A DNA stretch of 64,000 nucleotides from Stutzerimonas stutzeri (GTDB lineage: Bacteria > Pseudomonadota > Gammaproteobacteria > Pseudomonadales > Pseudomonadaceae). The notes below the pieces were generated by a model. The model saw nothing but the letters and a program-made list of their open reading frames with translations. It did no database searches and was not told the origin of the DNA. Position numbers and translations under genes: made by a program. Positions 1 through 9,148 of the stretch are shown here, piece after piece; position 1 is the stretch's first letter; each line of letters starts with the position of its first letter. Location of the stretch: contig NZ_CP036186.1 in the NCBI RefSeq assembly GCF_015291885.1, positions 2,121,001 through 2,185,000 of the forward strand. The letters are read 5' to 3'.

Positions 1-1
1 G

Positions 2-772
<771 letters not shown>

Positions 773-849
773 CAAGGCCCGATAATCATCACCTGTTATG
801 TCCCATCTGCTTGATGGCATAACCGCATTTGCCTACTGCACCTGCCCCT

Positions 850-877
850 TTGTAGGAACGGGCCATGCCCGCGAAAA
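850..877. repeat. Single REP-like element
   Basis: TTGTAGGAACGGGC followed by CATGCCCGCGAAAA contains a CGGGC-CAT-GCCCG stem (860-872). TGTAGGA(G/A)CGGGC...GCCCGCGAA is the usual form of Pseudomonas REP sequences as I remember them. Only one copy was noticed in the window. Confidence 0.6.
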
Positions 878-1049
878 ACACCCGCATCCCTACAGCTGCC
901 CAGCCGTCCTCTAGCACGTGCGCGGTGCGCAATTAAAGTTTATCGCCCCCCGCCCGAAAACCTGTGCAGGCAGGCTCGCTTGTTTCGTGAGCAGGCCGGC
1001 GTCGTACAGGTCGTTTCCGGGGCGGGCAAATTATTTTTCAACCGCCTCC

Positions 1050-1076
1050 TAAAGCTCACCGAAACGGCGCCGATAA
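1050..1076 (+). promoter_or_regulatory. Sigma-28 (FliA) promoter of fliC
   Basis: TAAA at 1050-1053, a 15-base spacer and GCCGATAA at 1069-1076 match the FliA consensus TAAA-N15-GCCGATAA at every position. It lies about 100 bases before the fliC start, as expected for a late (class IV) flagellin gene. Confidence 0.9.
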
Positions 1077-1174
1077 GCTAATCGAATGCGAACTCGATGG
1101 GTGCCTGGGCACAAGCCGGCCCGGAGTCGCAAGCTCAGGCAAACCAAAGTAACCAGCGCCCTTGGAGGCTCATC

Positions 1175-2353
1175 ATGGCTCTTACTGTCAATACCAACAT
1201 TGCTTCGCTGAATACTCAGCGCAACCTCAGCAATTCTTCCAATGCGCTGCAAACTTCCATGCAGCGTCTTTCTACTGGTAGCCGCATCAATAGCGCCAAG
1301 GATGACGCTGCCGGCCTGCAGATTTCCAACCGCCTGACCAGTCAGATCAATGGTCTCGGTGTTGCGGTACGAAACGCCAACGATGGTATCTCCTTGGCAC
1401 AGACTGCAGAAGGTGCGCTCCAGCAGTCCACTAATATCCTTCAGCGTATGCGCGATTTGTCGCTGCAGTCAGCAAATGGCAGCAATAATAAAGATGATCG
1501 TGAGTCTATCCAAAAAGAAGTGTCGCAGCTGAAGCAAGAGCTAAACCGCATTAGCGACACTACAACTTTTGGAGGCCAGAAACTGTTAAATGGAACATTT
1601 GGTAGTAAAGAGTTTCAAGTGGGTTCCAATGCTAACGAAACCATCAAAGTTAAACTTGATCGGATGGATACAACGAACCTGAGTGGTGTCGTGAAGTCTC
1701 GCGCTACTGGTACGCTTGTCAGCACTGTTCCGATAGTCACTGGAGCAACTCCTACCGTTGCAGCCGATACTACATTTAACATTGCAATTGGTGGTGGCGA
1801 TGCAAAGGGGATTAACATTGCAAGTGGAGCCTCCGCTAGCGATATAAAATCGGCGATAGATAAAGCTGGTATCGATGGGCTTGAGGTAACTGAATCATCA
1901 GGGACTTTGACGCTGACGGTGACAAAAGGCATAGATGACGGCGCTACCACTGCTAATATCGCACTAACCGGGACTGGTGCTGCAACTATATTTGGCACTG
2001 CGCTCAGTGCGACGGGCACTAAGGCTGCTGATGCTGAAAAGACTGTTGATAATATTGATGTCAGCGATGCTGGCGGTGCGCAAGAAGCGATTCAGATTAT
2101 CGATGGGGCAATCAAGCAAATCGATTTTCAGCGGTCCGATCTTGGTGCTGTTCAGAACCGCTTCGATAATACTATCGCAAACTTGCAAAGTATTAGCGAA
2201 AACGTTTCAGCTGCTCGCGGCCGTATCCAAGACACCGACTTCGCCGCCGAAACCGCCAACCTGAGCAAGAACCAGATCCTGCAACAGGCAGGTACCGCAA
2301 TTCTGGCCCAGGCCAAGCAGCTGCCGCAGGCAGTCCTCAGCCTGCTCCAATAA
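1175..2353 (+). CDS. fliC: Flagellin, filament subunit
   Basis: Flagellin of 392 residues, polymerising outside the cell into the filament. The N-terminal D0/D1 part ([19 protein letters not shown], with the TLR5-type motif [10 protein letters not shown] at residues 89-98) and the C-terminal helix ([19 protein letters not shown] to LSLLQ) are typical. The middle (about residues 165-300) is the variable surface domain. Its codons are clearly AT-richer than both ends, as often seen where flagellin centres are exchanged. I chose ATG 1175 behind CTTGGAGG rather than an in-frame start at 1097, because the protein family begins MALTVNTN. Transcription is from the FliA promoter at 1050-1076. flaG and fliD follow. 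Confidence 0.97.
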   Translation: MALTVNTNIASLNTQRNLSNSSNALQTSMQRLSTGSRINSAKDDAAGLQISNRLTSQINGLGVAVRNANDGISLAQTAEGALQQSTNILQRMRDLSLQSANGSNNKDDRESIQKEVSQLKQELNRISDTTTFGGQKLLNGTFGSKEFQVGSNANETIKVKLDRMDTTNLSGVVKSRATGTLVSTVPIVTGATPTVAADTTFNIAIGGGDAKGINIASGASASDIKSAIDKAGIDGLEVTESSGTLTLTVTKGIDDGATTANIALTGTGAATIFGTALSATGTKAADAEKTVDNIDVSDAGGAQEAIQIIDGAIKQIDFQRSDLGAVQNRFDNTIANLQSISENVSAARGRIQDTDFAAETANLSKNQILQQAGTAILAQAKQLPQAVLSLLQ

Positions 2354-2362
2354 GCTGAGCGT

Positions 2363-2395
2363 AATGGATGGGGTGGCATCGCTACCCCATCCATT
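2363..2395 (+). terminator. fliC-flaG intercistronic hairpin
   Basis: A perfect 12-bp stem (2363-2374 with 2384-2395) and a 9-base loop start 9 bases after the fliC stop. No T-run follows, so it may stabilise or partly terminate the abundant fliC message rather than fully stop transcription. Confidence 0.6.
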
Positions 2396-2411
2396 CAGTG
2401 AGAGGTGAACC

Positions 2412-2762
2412 ATGGACGTCGCAAGAATTGCGTTTAATGCCCTTGCGTCATCCTCTGGCAACACTGCGATGCCCAGCTCCCGTCCGGAGGCTGGGCTTTC
2501 GGCCTTGGGCGCAGAGAATGAAGCCGGCAAGGCCGAGCAGAAACCGGATGTTGGCGAGGCGGTAGAGCGGATTCGCACGCAGATGCAGGCGTTGCAGCGT
2601 AACCTCAACTTCAGCGTGGACGATTCCACCGGCGAAGTGGTGGTGCAGGTGCTCGATGGCGAATCAGGCAAGGTAGTACGGCAGATTCCTTCCGAGGATC
2701 TCCTGCGGCTGGCCGAGCGCCTGGATGAAATGCGCAGTCTATTGTTCGAGGCTACTGCCTGA
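2412..2762 (+). CDS. flaG: FlaG family flagellar protein
   Basis: A 116-residue FlaG family protein. The N-terminal half is low-complexity and poorly conserved. The C-terminal half carries the family core: LNFSVDDSTGEVVVQVLD followed by GKVVRQIPSEDLLRLAERLDE. In Pseudomonas and Vibrio, FlaG sits between flagellin and cap genes and influences filament length; its mechanism is not settled. The start ATG lies behind GAGAGGTGAACC. It shares direction with fliC and fliD. Confidence 0.92.
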   Translation: MDVARIAFNALASSSGNTAMPSSRPEAGLSALGAENEAGKAEQKPDVGEAVERIRTQMQALQRNLNFSVDDSTGEVVVQVLDGESGKVVRQIPSEDLLRLAERLDEMRSLLFEATA

Positions 2763-2827
2763 CGGCACGGTTCTTGTTTGCTTTTTTGCAGTGATGCGTG
2801 ATGTGGTTAATTTGACGAGGTGAGGCT

Positions 2828-4258
2828 ATGGCAGGCGTAACAGGTATTGGTTCGGGCATCGACATCGACAGCATCGTAAAGAGCATGGTCGCTGCCGAGC
2901 GTGCGCCCAAAGAGTCGCAGCTCGCCAACCTCGAAAAGAAGACCACTACGCAGATCACTGCAGTTGGCGCGCTGAAAAGCGCGATCAGTGATTTTCAAAC
3001 TGCCCTTCGCGGCTTGAACAAGCCGGAGCTGTTTCAGGCACGTTCAGCAACGTCGAGCAAGTCGGACCTGGTAGGTGTTACCGCTGGCACAACGGCCGGC
3101 GCGGGGAGCTATCAGGTTGAGGTTAAGGAGCTTGCAACCAGCAGTAAGGTTGCATTGGCTGCCGTGAAAAGTACGGCAGAAGCACCCGCGCGCTTTGGAA
3201 GTGGCTCACTGGAGATAAAGCTCGGCAATGAGGGCTCGTTCTCCATTACGGTCGATGAAAGCAACAATACATTGGCTGGCATACGCGACGCCATCAACAA
3301 GCAGGGCGCTGAAAAAGGCGTAACGGCAACCATCGTTACCGACGATCAGGGCGCTCGCCTGGTGCTGAGCAGCAGTAAGACGGGGGCGGATAAGGACATC
3401 ACTGTTGGAGCCTCGCCGTCCGGGGTAGCAGGTGAAGGCCAGCAAAGCCTGAGTGTTCTGGCGTTCGATGGCGTGGAGCCAGATGATGACGCTGGGCCTC
3501 GCATCCTGGCCCAGGCTCAAAGTTCGGTTATTACCGTAGACGGGCTCACAGTCACCAGCGAAACCAATAAGGTCGAGGGCGCCATTGAGGGCGTCACGCT
3601 CGATCTAAAAGCCAAGACAGCCAAAGATGAGCCGCTGACCATCAACGTCGCGGAAGACAAAGCGGGCGTTAAAAAGCAGATCCAGTCTTTTGTCGATAGC
3701 TACAACAAGCTGATCGGCGTGATCAATGAGCAGACGAAAGTTACCAGCGTGGGTGATGGCAAGGCGCCGGTCACCGGTGCTCTGGTGGGTGATGCCACGG
3801 CGCGAACCTTGTTGGGGACGATTCGCAGCGAGTTGACCAATGTGCAAGGTGAAGGCGCCCTCCGTGCGCTGGCCGACTTGGGCATTACCACGCAGAAAGA
3901 TGGCACGCTGAAAATCGACGATGACAAGTTGAGCAAGGTAATGGACAGCAACTTTGCCGAGTTGCCGGCGTTGTTCACGGGTGAAAAAGGCATTGCCACT
4001 CGCCTAGACGAGAAGCTGAAGCCCTATACCGAAACGGGCGGCATTCTTGAGCAGCGCAACAAGGTAATGACCGAGACGATTTCGAACATCGACAAGCAGA
4101 AGGAAGATCTTAATAGGCGCATGACCTCGCTGCAGGATCGCCTGTTCAAACAGTTCAACGCGATGGACTTGCTGGTGGGTCAGCTCGCCAATACATCCAG
4201 CAGCCTGCTTGCTTCTCTGGAAAATCTGCCCTGGGCAGCTAATAACTCCAAGAGGTAA
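2828..4258 (+). CDS. fliD: Flagellar filament cap protein FliD (HAP2)
   Basis: A 476-residue FliD. It begins MAGVTGIGSGIDIDSIV, the usual FliD N-terminus, and has the FliD_N region to about residue 110 and the FliD_C region after about 230. The C-terminus is helical and ends in a coiled-coil-like segment (LNRRMTSLQDRLFKQFNAMD). FliD caps the growing filament tip and helps flagellin fold there; in P. aeruginosa it also binds mucin. The start follows GAGGTGAGG. fliS and a fliT-like chaperone gene follow after a 297-base gap. Confidence 0.95.
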   Translation: MAGVTGIGSGIDIDSIVKSMVAAERAPKESQLANLEKKTTTQITAVGALKSAISDFQTALRGLNKPELFQARSATSSKSDLVGVTAGTTAGAGSYQVEVKELATSSKVALAAVKSTAEAPARFGSGSLEIKLGNEGSFSITVDESNNTLAGIRDAINKQGAEKGVTATIVTDDQGARLVLSSSKTGADKDITVGASPSGVAGEGQQSLSVLAFDGVEPDDDAGPRILAQAQSSVITVDGLTVTSETNKVEGAIEGVTLDLKAKTAKDEPLTINVAEDKAGVKKQIQSFVDSYNKLIGVINEQTKVTSVGDGKAPVTGALVGDATARTLLGTIRSELTNVQGEGALRALADLGITTQKDGTLKIDDDKLSKVMDSNFAELPALFTGEKGIATRLDEKLKPYTETGGILEQRNKVMTETISNIDKQKEDLNRRMTSLQDRLFKQFNAMDLLVGQLANTSSSLLASLENLPWAANNSKR

Positions 4259-4555
4259 GTTGGGTCACTAGCGGAAATCGCCCACCCAGCACCTAACACT
4301 AACTTGTTGTTGGCGGCTCGGGGTGGGTCGTAGCCTTCGTGCATGCCTGTAGCTCCGTTCGCCGCGAGGGCGCGCCTTGTACAGATTGGTTGCTCACTGC
4401 TGCTTTCGTGGGAGGCCAGACCTCGGGGTGATGTTGCTGGGCTGAACAGCGTTGCGCCCCTGCAGACAGCCTTTTTGTTTATTCATTTGCTCAAGTCTGG
4501 CCGTTCGCTACCGATACCTTGGGCATGTGATTGATGTGACGAGAGGCTCATCCAA
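4259..4555. other. Gap between fliD and fliS
   Basis: A 297-base non-coding gap, long for the inside of a flagellar operon. GCCCACCC near 4278 can pair only distantly with GGGGTGGG near 4320. No recognised promoter was found, and the short frame at 4343-4534 has no family features. Confidence 0.4.
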
Positions 4556-4942
4556 ATGTACGCAATGGCAGCAATGAAGCAGTACCAGCAGGTCGGGGTT
4601 CAGGCTCAGGTAGGCGAGGCCGATCCGCATCGCTTGATTCAGATGCTGATGCAGGGCGGTCTGGATCGTATTGCGCAGGCCAAGGGCGCCATGGAGCGTG
4701 AAGCCTATGCCGAGAAGGGCGTGCTCATTGGCAAGGCGATCAACATCATCGGCGGGCTGCGTGACGCGCTGGATAAGGATGTCGGTGGAGAGTTGGCAGA
4801 CAACCTTGACCGCCTTTATGAATACATGACGATGTGCCTGTTCGAGGCCAGCCGGCATAACAATATCGACAAGCTGAACGAAGTAGGCAGGCTGCTGGGC
4901 GAGATAAAACTCGCCTGGGATCAGATTGCCCCGAAGGGTTGA
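4556..4942 (+). CDS. fliS: Flagellin export chaperone FliS
   Basis: A 128-residue helical FliS. FliS binds the C-terminal helix of flagellin in the cytosol, prevents early polymerisation and delivers it to the FlhA export gate. Family features are the N-terminal KQYQQVGVQAQVGEADPHRLIQML, the central GGLDRIAQAKGAM, and the third helix LDRLYEYMTMCLFEASRHNN. A GAGAGG about 10 bases upstream supports ATG 4556. A second ATG three codons later would remove little. Confidence 0.94.
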   Translation: MYAMAAMKQYQQVGVQAQVGEADPHRLIQMLMQGGLDRIAQAKGAMEREAYAEKGVLIGKAINIIGGLRDALDKDVGGELADNLDRLYEYMTMCLFEASRHNNIDKLNEVGRLLGEIKLAWDQIAPKG

Positions 4943-5004
4943 TCTATCATGTACCCAGTTCATCATATAGCGCGTTCAGCGACGCTGATCGATCTGGAGA
5001 ATAT

Positions 5005-5298
5005 ATGAGTTCAAAAGCACGCCTTTTCGCCGACTTCACTGAGCGGTTGCGTAATGCGCTAGCAAACGGGGATTGGGAAGGGATCGCCGCTCTGGACGAT
5101 GACTGCAGCGCTCTGATTGCGACTTTACAGGATGAAGATGCAGCGGACGCTGAGCTGCGTGAAGCGATCGAGGCGATGGCCGAGGTATACGCCAAGCTTC
5201 AAGCGGCGGGACGCTCGGAGCGCGAACGGCTTGCGCAGGAACTCACCAAGTTGAGCCAGGGCAAACAGGTGACACAGGCCTATAAGCCGTTGGGCTGA
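5005..5298 (+). CDS. fliT: FliT-like flagellar chaperone (FleP/FliT type)
   Basis: A 97-residue acidic, all-helical protein directly downstream of fliS, the usual place for FliT or the Pseudomonas FleP/FliS' protein. FliT chaperones the cap protein FliD. Sequence similarity to enteric FliT is weak by eye, so the call rests on size, helix content and position. ATG 5005 follows CTGGAGA at a good distance and gives the family's usual length of about 97; an in-frame start at 4939 would overlap fliS and has no clear ribosome site. Confidence 0.72.
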   Translation: MSSKARLFADFTERLRNALANGDWEGIAALDDDCSALIATLQDEDAADAELREAIEAMAEVYAKLQAAGRSERERLAQELTKLSQGKQVTQAYKPLG

Positions 5299-5384
5299 TG
5301 GTGGGGCATCAGCTGTTCTGCGTTTGGTGATGTTCAGTCGGTGAGTGAGCTGCGACGCTCAAGCCTCAAAAGTCCCTTACGGAA

Positions 5385-5410
5385 GGTGGATGGCGCAACG
5401 TCCATCCACC
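5385..5410. terminator. Hairpin between flagellar operon and ppnP
   Basis: GGTGGATGG (5385-5393) pairs with CCATCCACC (5402-5410) across an 8-base loop between two convergent genes. T-runs are missing on both sides, so termination would be Rho-aided or weak. Confidence 0.5.
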
Positions 5411-5441
5411 TGGCTAGCGCCTCAGGCAGTGTTCGTTCGCC

Positions 5442-5723
5442 TTAGCGATACTCGCAAAGATAAGCCGTATCCACCTTGACCTTCAGCTGAAACTTGCTGT
5501 TCGCCGGCACGGTGAACCGGCTGCCGCTGGCGAAGGTTTCCCAGGCGTCGCTACTCGGCAGTTTCACGTCCAGGCTGCCGGCAACTACGTGCATGACTTC
5601 CAGTTGGGCGGTGCCGAACTCGTATTCACCTGGCGCCATGACGCCGATCGTGGCCGGGCCTTCAGTCATGTCGAAGGCGATGGATTTGACGGTGCCGTCG
5701 AAGTACTCATTGACCTTGAACAT
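5442..5723 (-). CDS. ppnP: Pyrimidine/purine nucleoside phosphorylase PpnP (DUF1255)
   Basis: A 93-residue single-domain cupin of the PpnP/YaiE family, which cleaves many nucleosides with phosphate to base plus ribose 1-phosphate. The sequence follows the family end to end: [36 protein letters not shown] and [13 protein letters not shown], ending [11 protein letters not shown] 5723 is chosen because the family starts at MFKVNEYF; the longer in-frame extension to 5852 is not family-like. The downstream hairpin separates it from the flagellar genes. Confidence 0.92.
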   Translation of the reverse strand: MFKVNEYFDGTVKSIAFDMTEGPATIGVMAPGEYEFGTAQLEVMHVVAGSLDVKLPSSDAWETFASGSRFTVPANSKFQLKVKVDTAYLCEYR

Positions 5724-5800
5724 TTGGATTCCTTTGCAGGGTCGGGAAAAGGGTCGCCAGTATGCCCAAGCGCCAGGCCTGGCGTCACCTGGCAGAAGTG

Positions 5801-6142
5801 CTAGCTGCGAAAAATGAAGTAGACCGCTCCGACCATGCAAAGCCCTGCCCATAGATAGTCCAGCTTCAATGGCTGCTGCATGTACAGCACGCTGAAGGGC
5901 ACGAACACCATCAGCGTGATCACCTCCTGCATGATCTTTAGCTGGCCGATCGACAGCTCGGTATAGCCGATGCGGTTAGCCGGCACCATCAGCATGTATT
6001 CGAAGAAGGCGATGCCCCAGCTGATCAGTGCGGCGATCAGCCAGGGTTTGCCGTTCAGGCTCTTCAGGTGGCCGTACCAGGCGAAGGTCATGAAGAGGTT
6101 GGAGCAGCAGAGTAGGGCGGCGGTTTGCAACCAGACAGGCAT
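5801..6142 (-). CDS. DUF486 family membrane protein (DMT-like)
   Basis: A 113-residue inner-membrane protein with four predicted hydrophobic helices, the layout of the DUF486/DMT-like family. Recognisable parts are [13 protein letters not shown], the central [20 protein letters not shown] and the final [17 protein letters not shown]. The Asn/Arg-containing MVPANRIG segment is characteristic of the family. No transported substrate is known. The ORF could extend to 6202, but homologues start near [11 protein letters not shown], so ATG 6142 is used. Confidence 0.85.
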   Translation of the reverse strand: MPVWLQTAALLCCSNLFMTFAWYGHLKSLNGKPWLIAALISWGIAFFEYMLMVPANRIGYTELSIGQLKIMQEVITLMVFVPFSVLYMQQPLKLDYLWAGLCMVGAVYFIFRS

Positions 6143-6271
6143 GATGGTTGTGGGCTCGAAATGATGACGCGCTAGGGTATTTCCAAGCGTTTTCGCCTGC
6201 AATGATGCATCTGGTGCGCGAGCTTCAGCCGGATTATTATCGCGCCCGTTTTTTCACTGAGTGGCAGTTTT

Positions 6272-6523
6272 ATGGATTGTCGCCCCGGTTGCGGTGCCTG
6301 CTGCATCGCGCCTTCCATCAGCTCACCTATTCCCGGTATGCCGCACGGTAAACGCGCCGGGGAGCGCTGTGCTCAGCTAAGCGCTGACTTTCTCTGTTTG
6401 CTGTTCGGTGATCCGCGGCGGCCGGTTGTCTGCTCGGCTTTTTCGGCGGACCCTGTTTGCTGTGGTGAAACTAGGGAGGATGCGATTCGATTGTTGGGTT
6501 GGCTGGAGCAAGCGACTGCGTAG
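6272..6523 (+). CDS. YkgJ family cysteine cluster protein
   Basis: An 83-residue member of the YkgJ/UPF0153 family, thought to bind a metal or Fe-S centre through conserved cysteines. Cys are seen in the N-terminal CRPGCGACC cluster and later in the CAQL, CLLF, VCSAF and VCCGE segments. PHGKRAGERC and the ending LLGWLEQATA are typical of the Pseudomonas members. The function is unknown. It is transcribed toward gltA, from which a bidirectional terminator separates it. Confidence 0.85.
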   Translation: MDCRPGCGACCIAPSISSPIPGMPHGKRAGERCAQLSADFLCLLFGDPRRPVVCSAFSADPVCCGETREDAIRLLGWLEQATA

Positions 6524-6730
6524 GCAAGTCTGCGCTTGTTAAGTCCAAGATTGCGTATTCAACTGCTCGTCGGGCTATGAGTTGCTGGCTCCGCCGGTAT
6601 GTCTGCTGAGAGCTGATCAATGACGTCAGGCCGGAAGATCGCTGATTGCGCTCGATGGCCATCGCTCACCTGTGTCGACCTTTAGTGAATCGAATGGAAG
6701 GGATAAATATTCAGTCGGCCCAGGGGGAAT

Positions 6731-6761
6731 AAATAAGGCTGCCCAAGGGCAGCCTTATTTT
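6731..6761. terminator. Bidirectional terminator between ykgJ-like gene and gltA
   Basis: A 14-bp perfect arm pair (6731-6744 and 6747-6760) with GC-rich centre and A/T outer ends gives a T-run on both strands, so it can serve gltA from the right and the Cys-cluster gene from the left. Confidence 0.88.
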
Positions 6762-6775
6762 GCGCTGGTTGTCGC

Positions 6776-8047
6776 TCAGCGCGGCAGGTCACGCTTGGTG
6801 TGGCCGGTGTACAGCTGACGCGGACGACCAATCTTCTGGCCGGAGGCGATCATTTCCTTCCAGTGGGAAATCCAGCCGACAGTACGCGCAAGCGCGAAGA
6901 TCACGGTGAACATGCTGGTCGGAATACCGATCGCCTTGAGGATGATGCCGGAGTAGAAGTCGACGTTCGGGTACAGGTTGCGCTCAGCGAAGTAGGGATC
7001 ATTCAGTGCGATCTCTTCCAGCTTCATTGCCAGCTCCAGCTGTGGGTCATTGATACCCAGCTCGCCGAGCACTTCGTCGCAAGTCTGCTTCATCACCTTG
7101 GCGCGCGGATCGAAGTTTTTGTAGACGCGGTGACCGAAGCCCATGAGCTTGAACGGATCGTTCTTGTCCTTGGCCTTGGCCAGGAATTTCTCGACATTCG
7201 AGACGTCGCCGATCTCGTCCAGCATGGTCAGCACGGCTTCGTTCGCGCCGCCGTGTGCCGGCCCCCACAGTGCAGCGATGCCGGCTGCGATACAAGCGAA
7301 CGGGTTGGCGCCGGTGGAGCCTGCCAGGCGGACGGTAGAGGTGGAGGCGTTCTGCTCATGGTCGGCGTGCAGGATGAAGATGCGATCCATTGCCTTGGCC
7401 AGCACCGGGCTGATCGGTTTGATCTCGGCCGGTGTGTTGAACATCATGTGCAGGAAGTTTTCCGAGTAGTTCAGGTCGTTGCGCGGATACATCAACGGCT
7501 GGCCCATCGAATACTTGTAGACCATGGCCGCGATGGTCGGCATCTTCGCGACCAGGCGGTGTGCGGAAATTTCACGATGCTGGGGGTTATTGATGTCCAG
7601 CGAGTCATGGTAGAAGGCGGACAGGGCGCCGACGATGCCGCACATCACAGCCATCGGGTGAGCGTCGCGACGGAAACCGTGAAGGAACGACTTCAGCTGC
7701 TCGTGAACGATGGTGTGGTTCTTGATGGTGTCGACGAACTTGGCTTTCTGCTCGGTGGTCGGCAATTCGCCGTTCAGCAGCAGGTAGCAGGTTTCGAGGT
7801 AGTCGGATTTTTCCGCCAGTTGCTCGATTGGGTAGCCACGATGCAGCAGGATGCCCTTGTCGCCATCGATGTAGGTGATCTTGGACTCGCAAGAGGCGGT
7901 CGACATGAAGCCGGGATCGAAGGTGAAGTGACCCGTGGAGGTCAGGCTTCGTACGTCTATTACATCAGGCCCTACGGTACCGGTTAAAACGGGCAGTTCG
8001 ACGGGGGCAGCGCCCTCGATGATCAACTGCGCTTTCTTGTCAGCCAT
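6776..8047 (-). CDS. gltA: Citrate synthase (type II)
   Basis: A 423-residue hexameric-type citrate synthase that condenses oxaloacetate and acetyl-CoA in the TCA cycle. Catalytic regions are visible: the His in the [12 protein letters not shown] segment, the second His in [11 protein letters not shown], and the Asp in [10 protein letters not shown]. The N-terminal regulatory domain ([17 protein letters not shown], typical of NADH-regulated Gram-negative enzymes) is present. The start at 8047 is behind an AGGAGG-like site, read on the minus strand. It is divergent from sdhC, with its own promoter at 8106-8133. Confidence 0.98.
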   Translation of the reverse strand: MADKKAQLIIEGAAPVELPVLTGTVGPDVIDVRSLTSTGHFTFDPGFMSTASCESKITYIDGDKGILLHRGYPIEQLAEKSDYLETCYLLLNGELPTTEQKAKFVDTIKNHTIVHEQLKSFLHGFRRDAHPMAVMCGIVGALSAFYHDSLDINNPQHREISAHRLVAKMPTIAAMVYKYSMGQPLMYPRNDLNYSENFLHMMFNTPAEIKPISPVLAKAMDRIFILHADHEQNASTSTVRLAGSTGANPFACIAAGIAALWGPAHGGANEAVLTMLDEIGDVSNVEKFLAKAKDKNDPFKLMGFGHRVYKNFDPRAKVMKQTCDEVLGELGINDPQLELAMKLEEIALNDPYFAERNLYPNVDFYSGIILKAIGIPTSMFTVIFALARTVGWISHWKEMIASGQKIGRPRQLYTGHTKRDLPR

Positions 8048-8105
8048 GTATGGCCTCCTGTTTTGTGCTTGGAATCATCATGGCCCCCCACGCAGGGCCC
8101 GCATC

Positions 8106-8133
8106 ACTATAGTGTGATAAATCGCAAAGTCAA
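8106..8133 (-). promoter_or_regulatory. gltA promoter (sigma-70 type)
   Basis: On the minus strand TTGACT (8133-8128), a 16-base spacer and TATAGT (8111-8106) give a strong housekeeping promoter about 55 bases before the gltA start. Confidence 0.78.
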
Positions 8134-8248
8134 TTTGCGCGAACCCATGCCGTAGAGGGCTCTGCAGGGGGGATGCGTACAGCTTGGGTGCACTGTTTAC
8201 GGCATTTATATAGGGGCTGCTATCAGCCTTTAGTGGCACTTCACCACA

Positions 8249-8277
8249 TTGTCATTAGTAACCTAACTGTTTATACT
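8249..8277 (+). promoter_or_regulatory. sdhCDAB promoter (sigma-70 type)
   Basis: TTGTCA (8249-8254), a 17-base spacer and TATACT (8272-8277) form a good housekeeping promoter with a leader of about 125 bases before sdhC. Confidence 0.75.
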
Positions 8278-8408
8278 CGGAAACCGACCGGCAGGGGCCT
8301 TGCAGGCAGTATTCTGTAGGTTGTCACTCGTGGGTAGCGGGTACTGCTGCGTGCTCTTCCCAACAACTTTGCCCTGTGTTTTGGGGCTCTCAAGTGTGAA
8401 AAAAAGCC

Positions 8409-8783
8409 GTGAAAAGCCAACGACCTGTAAACCTAGATCTTAGGACAATAAAACTTCCCATCACCGCTTACACGTCGATTCTCCACCGTGTATCCGGTGT
8501 CATCCTGTTCGTCGGTATCGCCTTGTTGCTGCTTGCGCTCGATACCTCGCTGTCTTCGCCAGAAGGTTTCGAGGATGTTCGTGCTTATTTGAGCAGTCCC
8601 CTGGCTAAGCTGGTGAGCTGGGCGTTGCTGTCCGCACTGCTGTATCACCTGGTGGCGGGCGCTCGTCACCTGATCATGGACACTGGCCATGGCGAGACGC
8701 TGGAAGGCGGCAAGCTGGGCGCGAAAATCGTAATCGCCGTTTCGGTGGTGCTGATCGTTCTGGCGGGGATGTGGATATGGTAA
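8409..8783 (+). CDS. sdhC: Succinate dehydrogenase cytochrome b556 subunit
   Basis: A 124-residue membrane anchor of respiratory complex II. It has the family N-terminus (SQRPVNLDLRTIKLPITAYTSILHRVSGV, where the Ser and Arg of the SILHR segment contribute to the quinone site) and three hydrophobic helices. HLVAGARHLIMD carries the haem-ligand His. The start is GTG at 8409, since a stop codon lies in frame 10 bases upstream and no ATG exists before the conserved N-terminus. It overlaps sdhD by 7 bases. Confidence 0.95.
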   Translation: MKSQRPVNLDLRTIKLPITAYTSILHRVSGVILFVGIALLLLALDTSLSSPEGFEDVRAYLSSPLAKLVSWALLSALLYHLVAGARHLIMDTGHGETLEGGKLGAKIVIAVSVVLIVLAGMWIW

Positions 8784-9145
8784 CTAATGTCACCAACTTT
8801 TCGCGCTCGGGTCTGTATGACTGGATGGCGCAGCGCGTTTCTGCGGTAGTTCTTGCGGCTTATTTTCTGTTCCTGCTTGGGTACCTGATTGCGAACCCGG
8901 GTCTGGAGTACGCCCAGTGGCACGAGCTGTTCTCGGCTAACTGGATGCGTATCTTCAGCCTGTTGGCTCTGGTCGCCTTGAGTGTGCACGCGTGGGTAGG
9001 CATGTGGACGATTTCCACCGACTACCTGACCAACATGGCGATCGGTAAGTGGGCTACCGGCGTTCGTTTTCTGTTCCAGACGGTGTGTGGCATTGCCATG
9101 TTCATCTTCTTCGTCTGGGGCGTGCAGATTCTTTGGGGTATCTGA
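8777..9145 (+). CDS. sdhD: Succinate dehydrogenase hydrophobic membrane anchor subunit
   Basis: A 122-residue second anchor of complex II with three membrane helices. With SdhC it binds haem b and ubiquinone. The N-terminal segment SGLYDWMAQRVSAVVLAAYF and the second helix HAWVGMWTISTDYL (haem-ligand His) are typical. I use ATG 8777, within the end of sdhC (ATGGTAA), rather than a GTG two codons earlier. sdhA begins 3 bases after the stop. Confidence 0.95.
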   Translation: MVTNVTNFSRSGLYDWMAQRVSAVVLAAYFLFLLGYLIANPGLEYAQWHELFSANWMRIFSLLALVALSVHAWVGMWTISTDYLTNMAIGKWATGVRFLFQTVCGIAMFIFFVWGVQILWGI

Positions 9146-9148
9146 TTC

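Larger units (their letters stand above)
773..1174. other. Intergenic region between ligA remnant and fliC
   Basis: This 402-base gap holds one REP-like element (850-877) and the fliC sigma-28 promoter (1050-1076). The rest shows no coding frame I trust. A short weak inverted sequence around 900-930 (GCACGTGCGCGGTGCGC) was seen but not assigned. Confidence 0.6.
8048..8408. other. Divergent gltA / sdhC control region
   Basis: A 361-base intergenic region with a leftward promoter for gltA and a rightward promoter for sdhC, described separately. About 130 bases of leader lie between the sdh promoter and sdhC. No further element was identified. Confidence 0.7.

Noticed and set aside
4343..4534. 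63-residue frame between fliD and fliS
   Set aside because: No ribosome site, no known family; composition consistent with noise.
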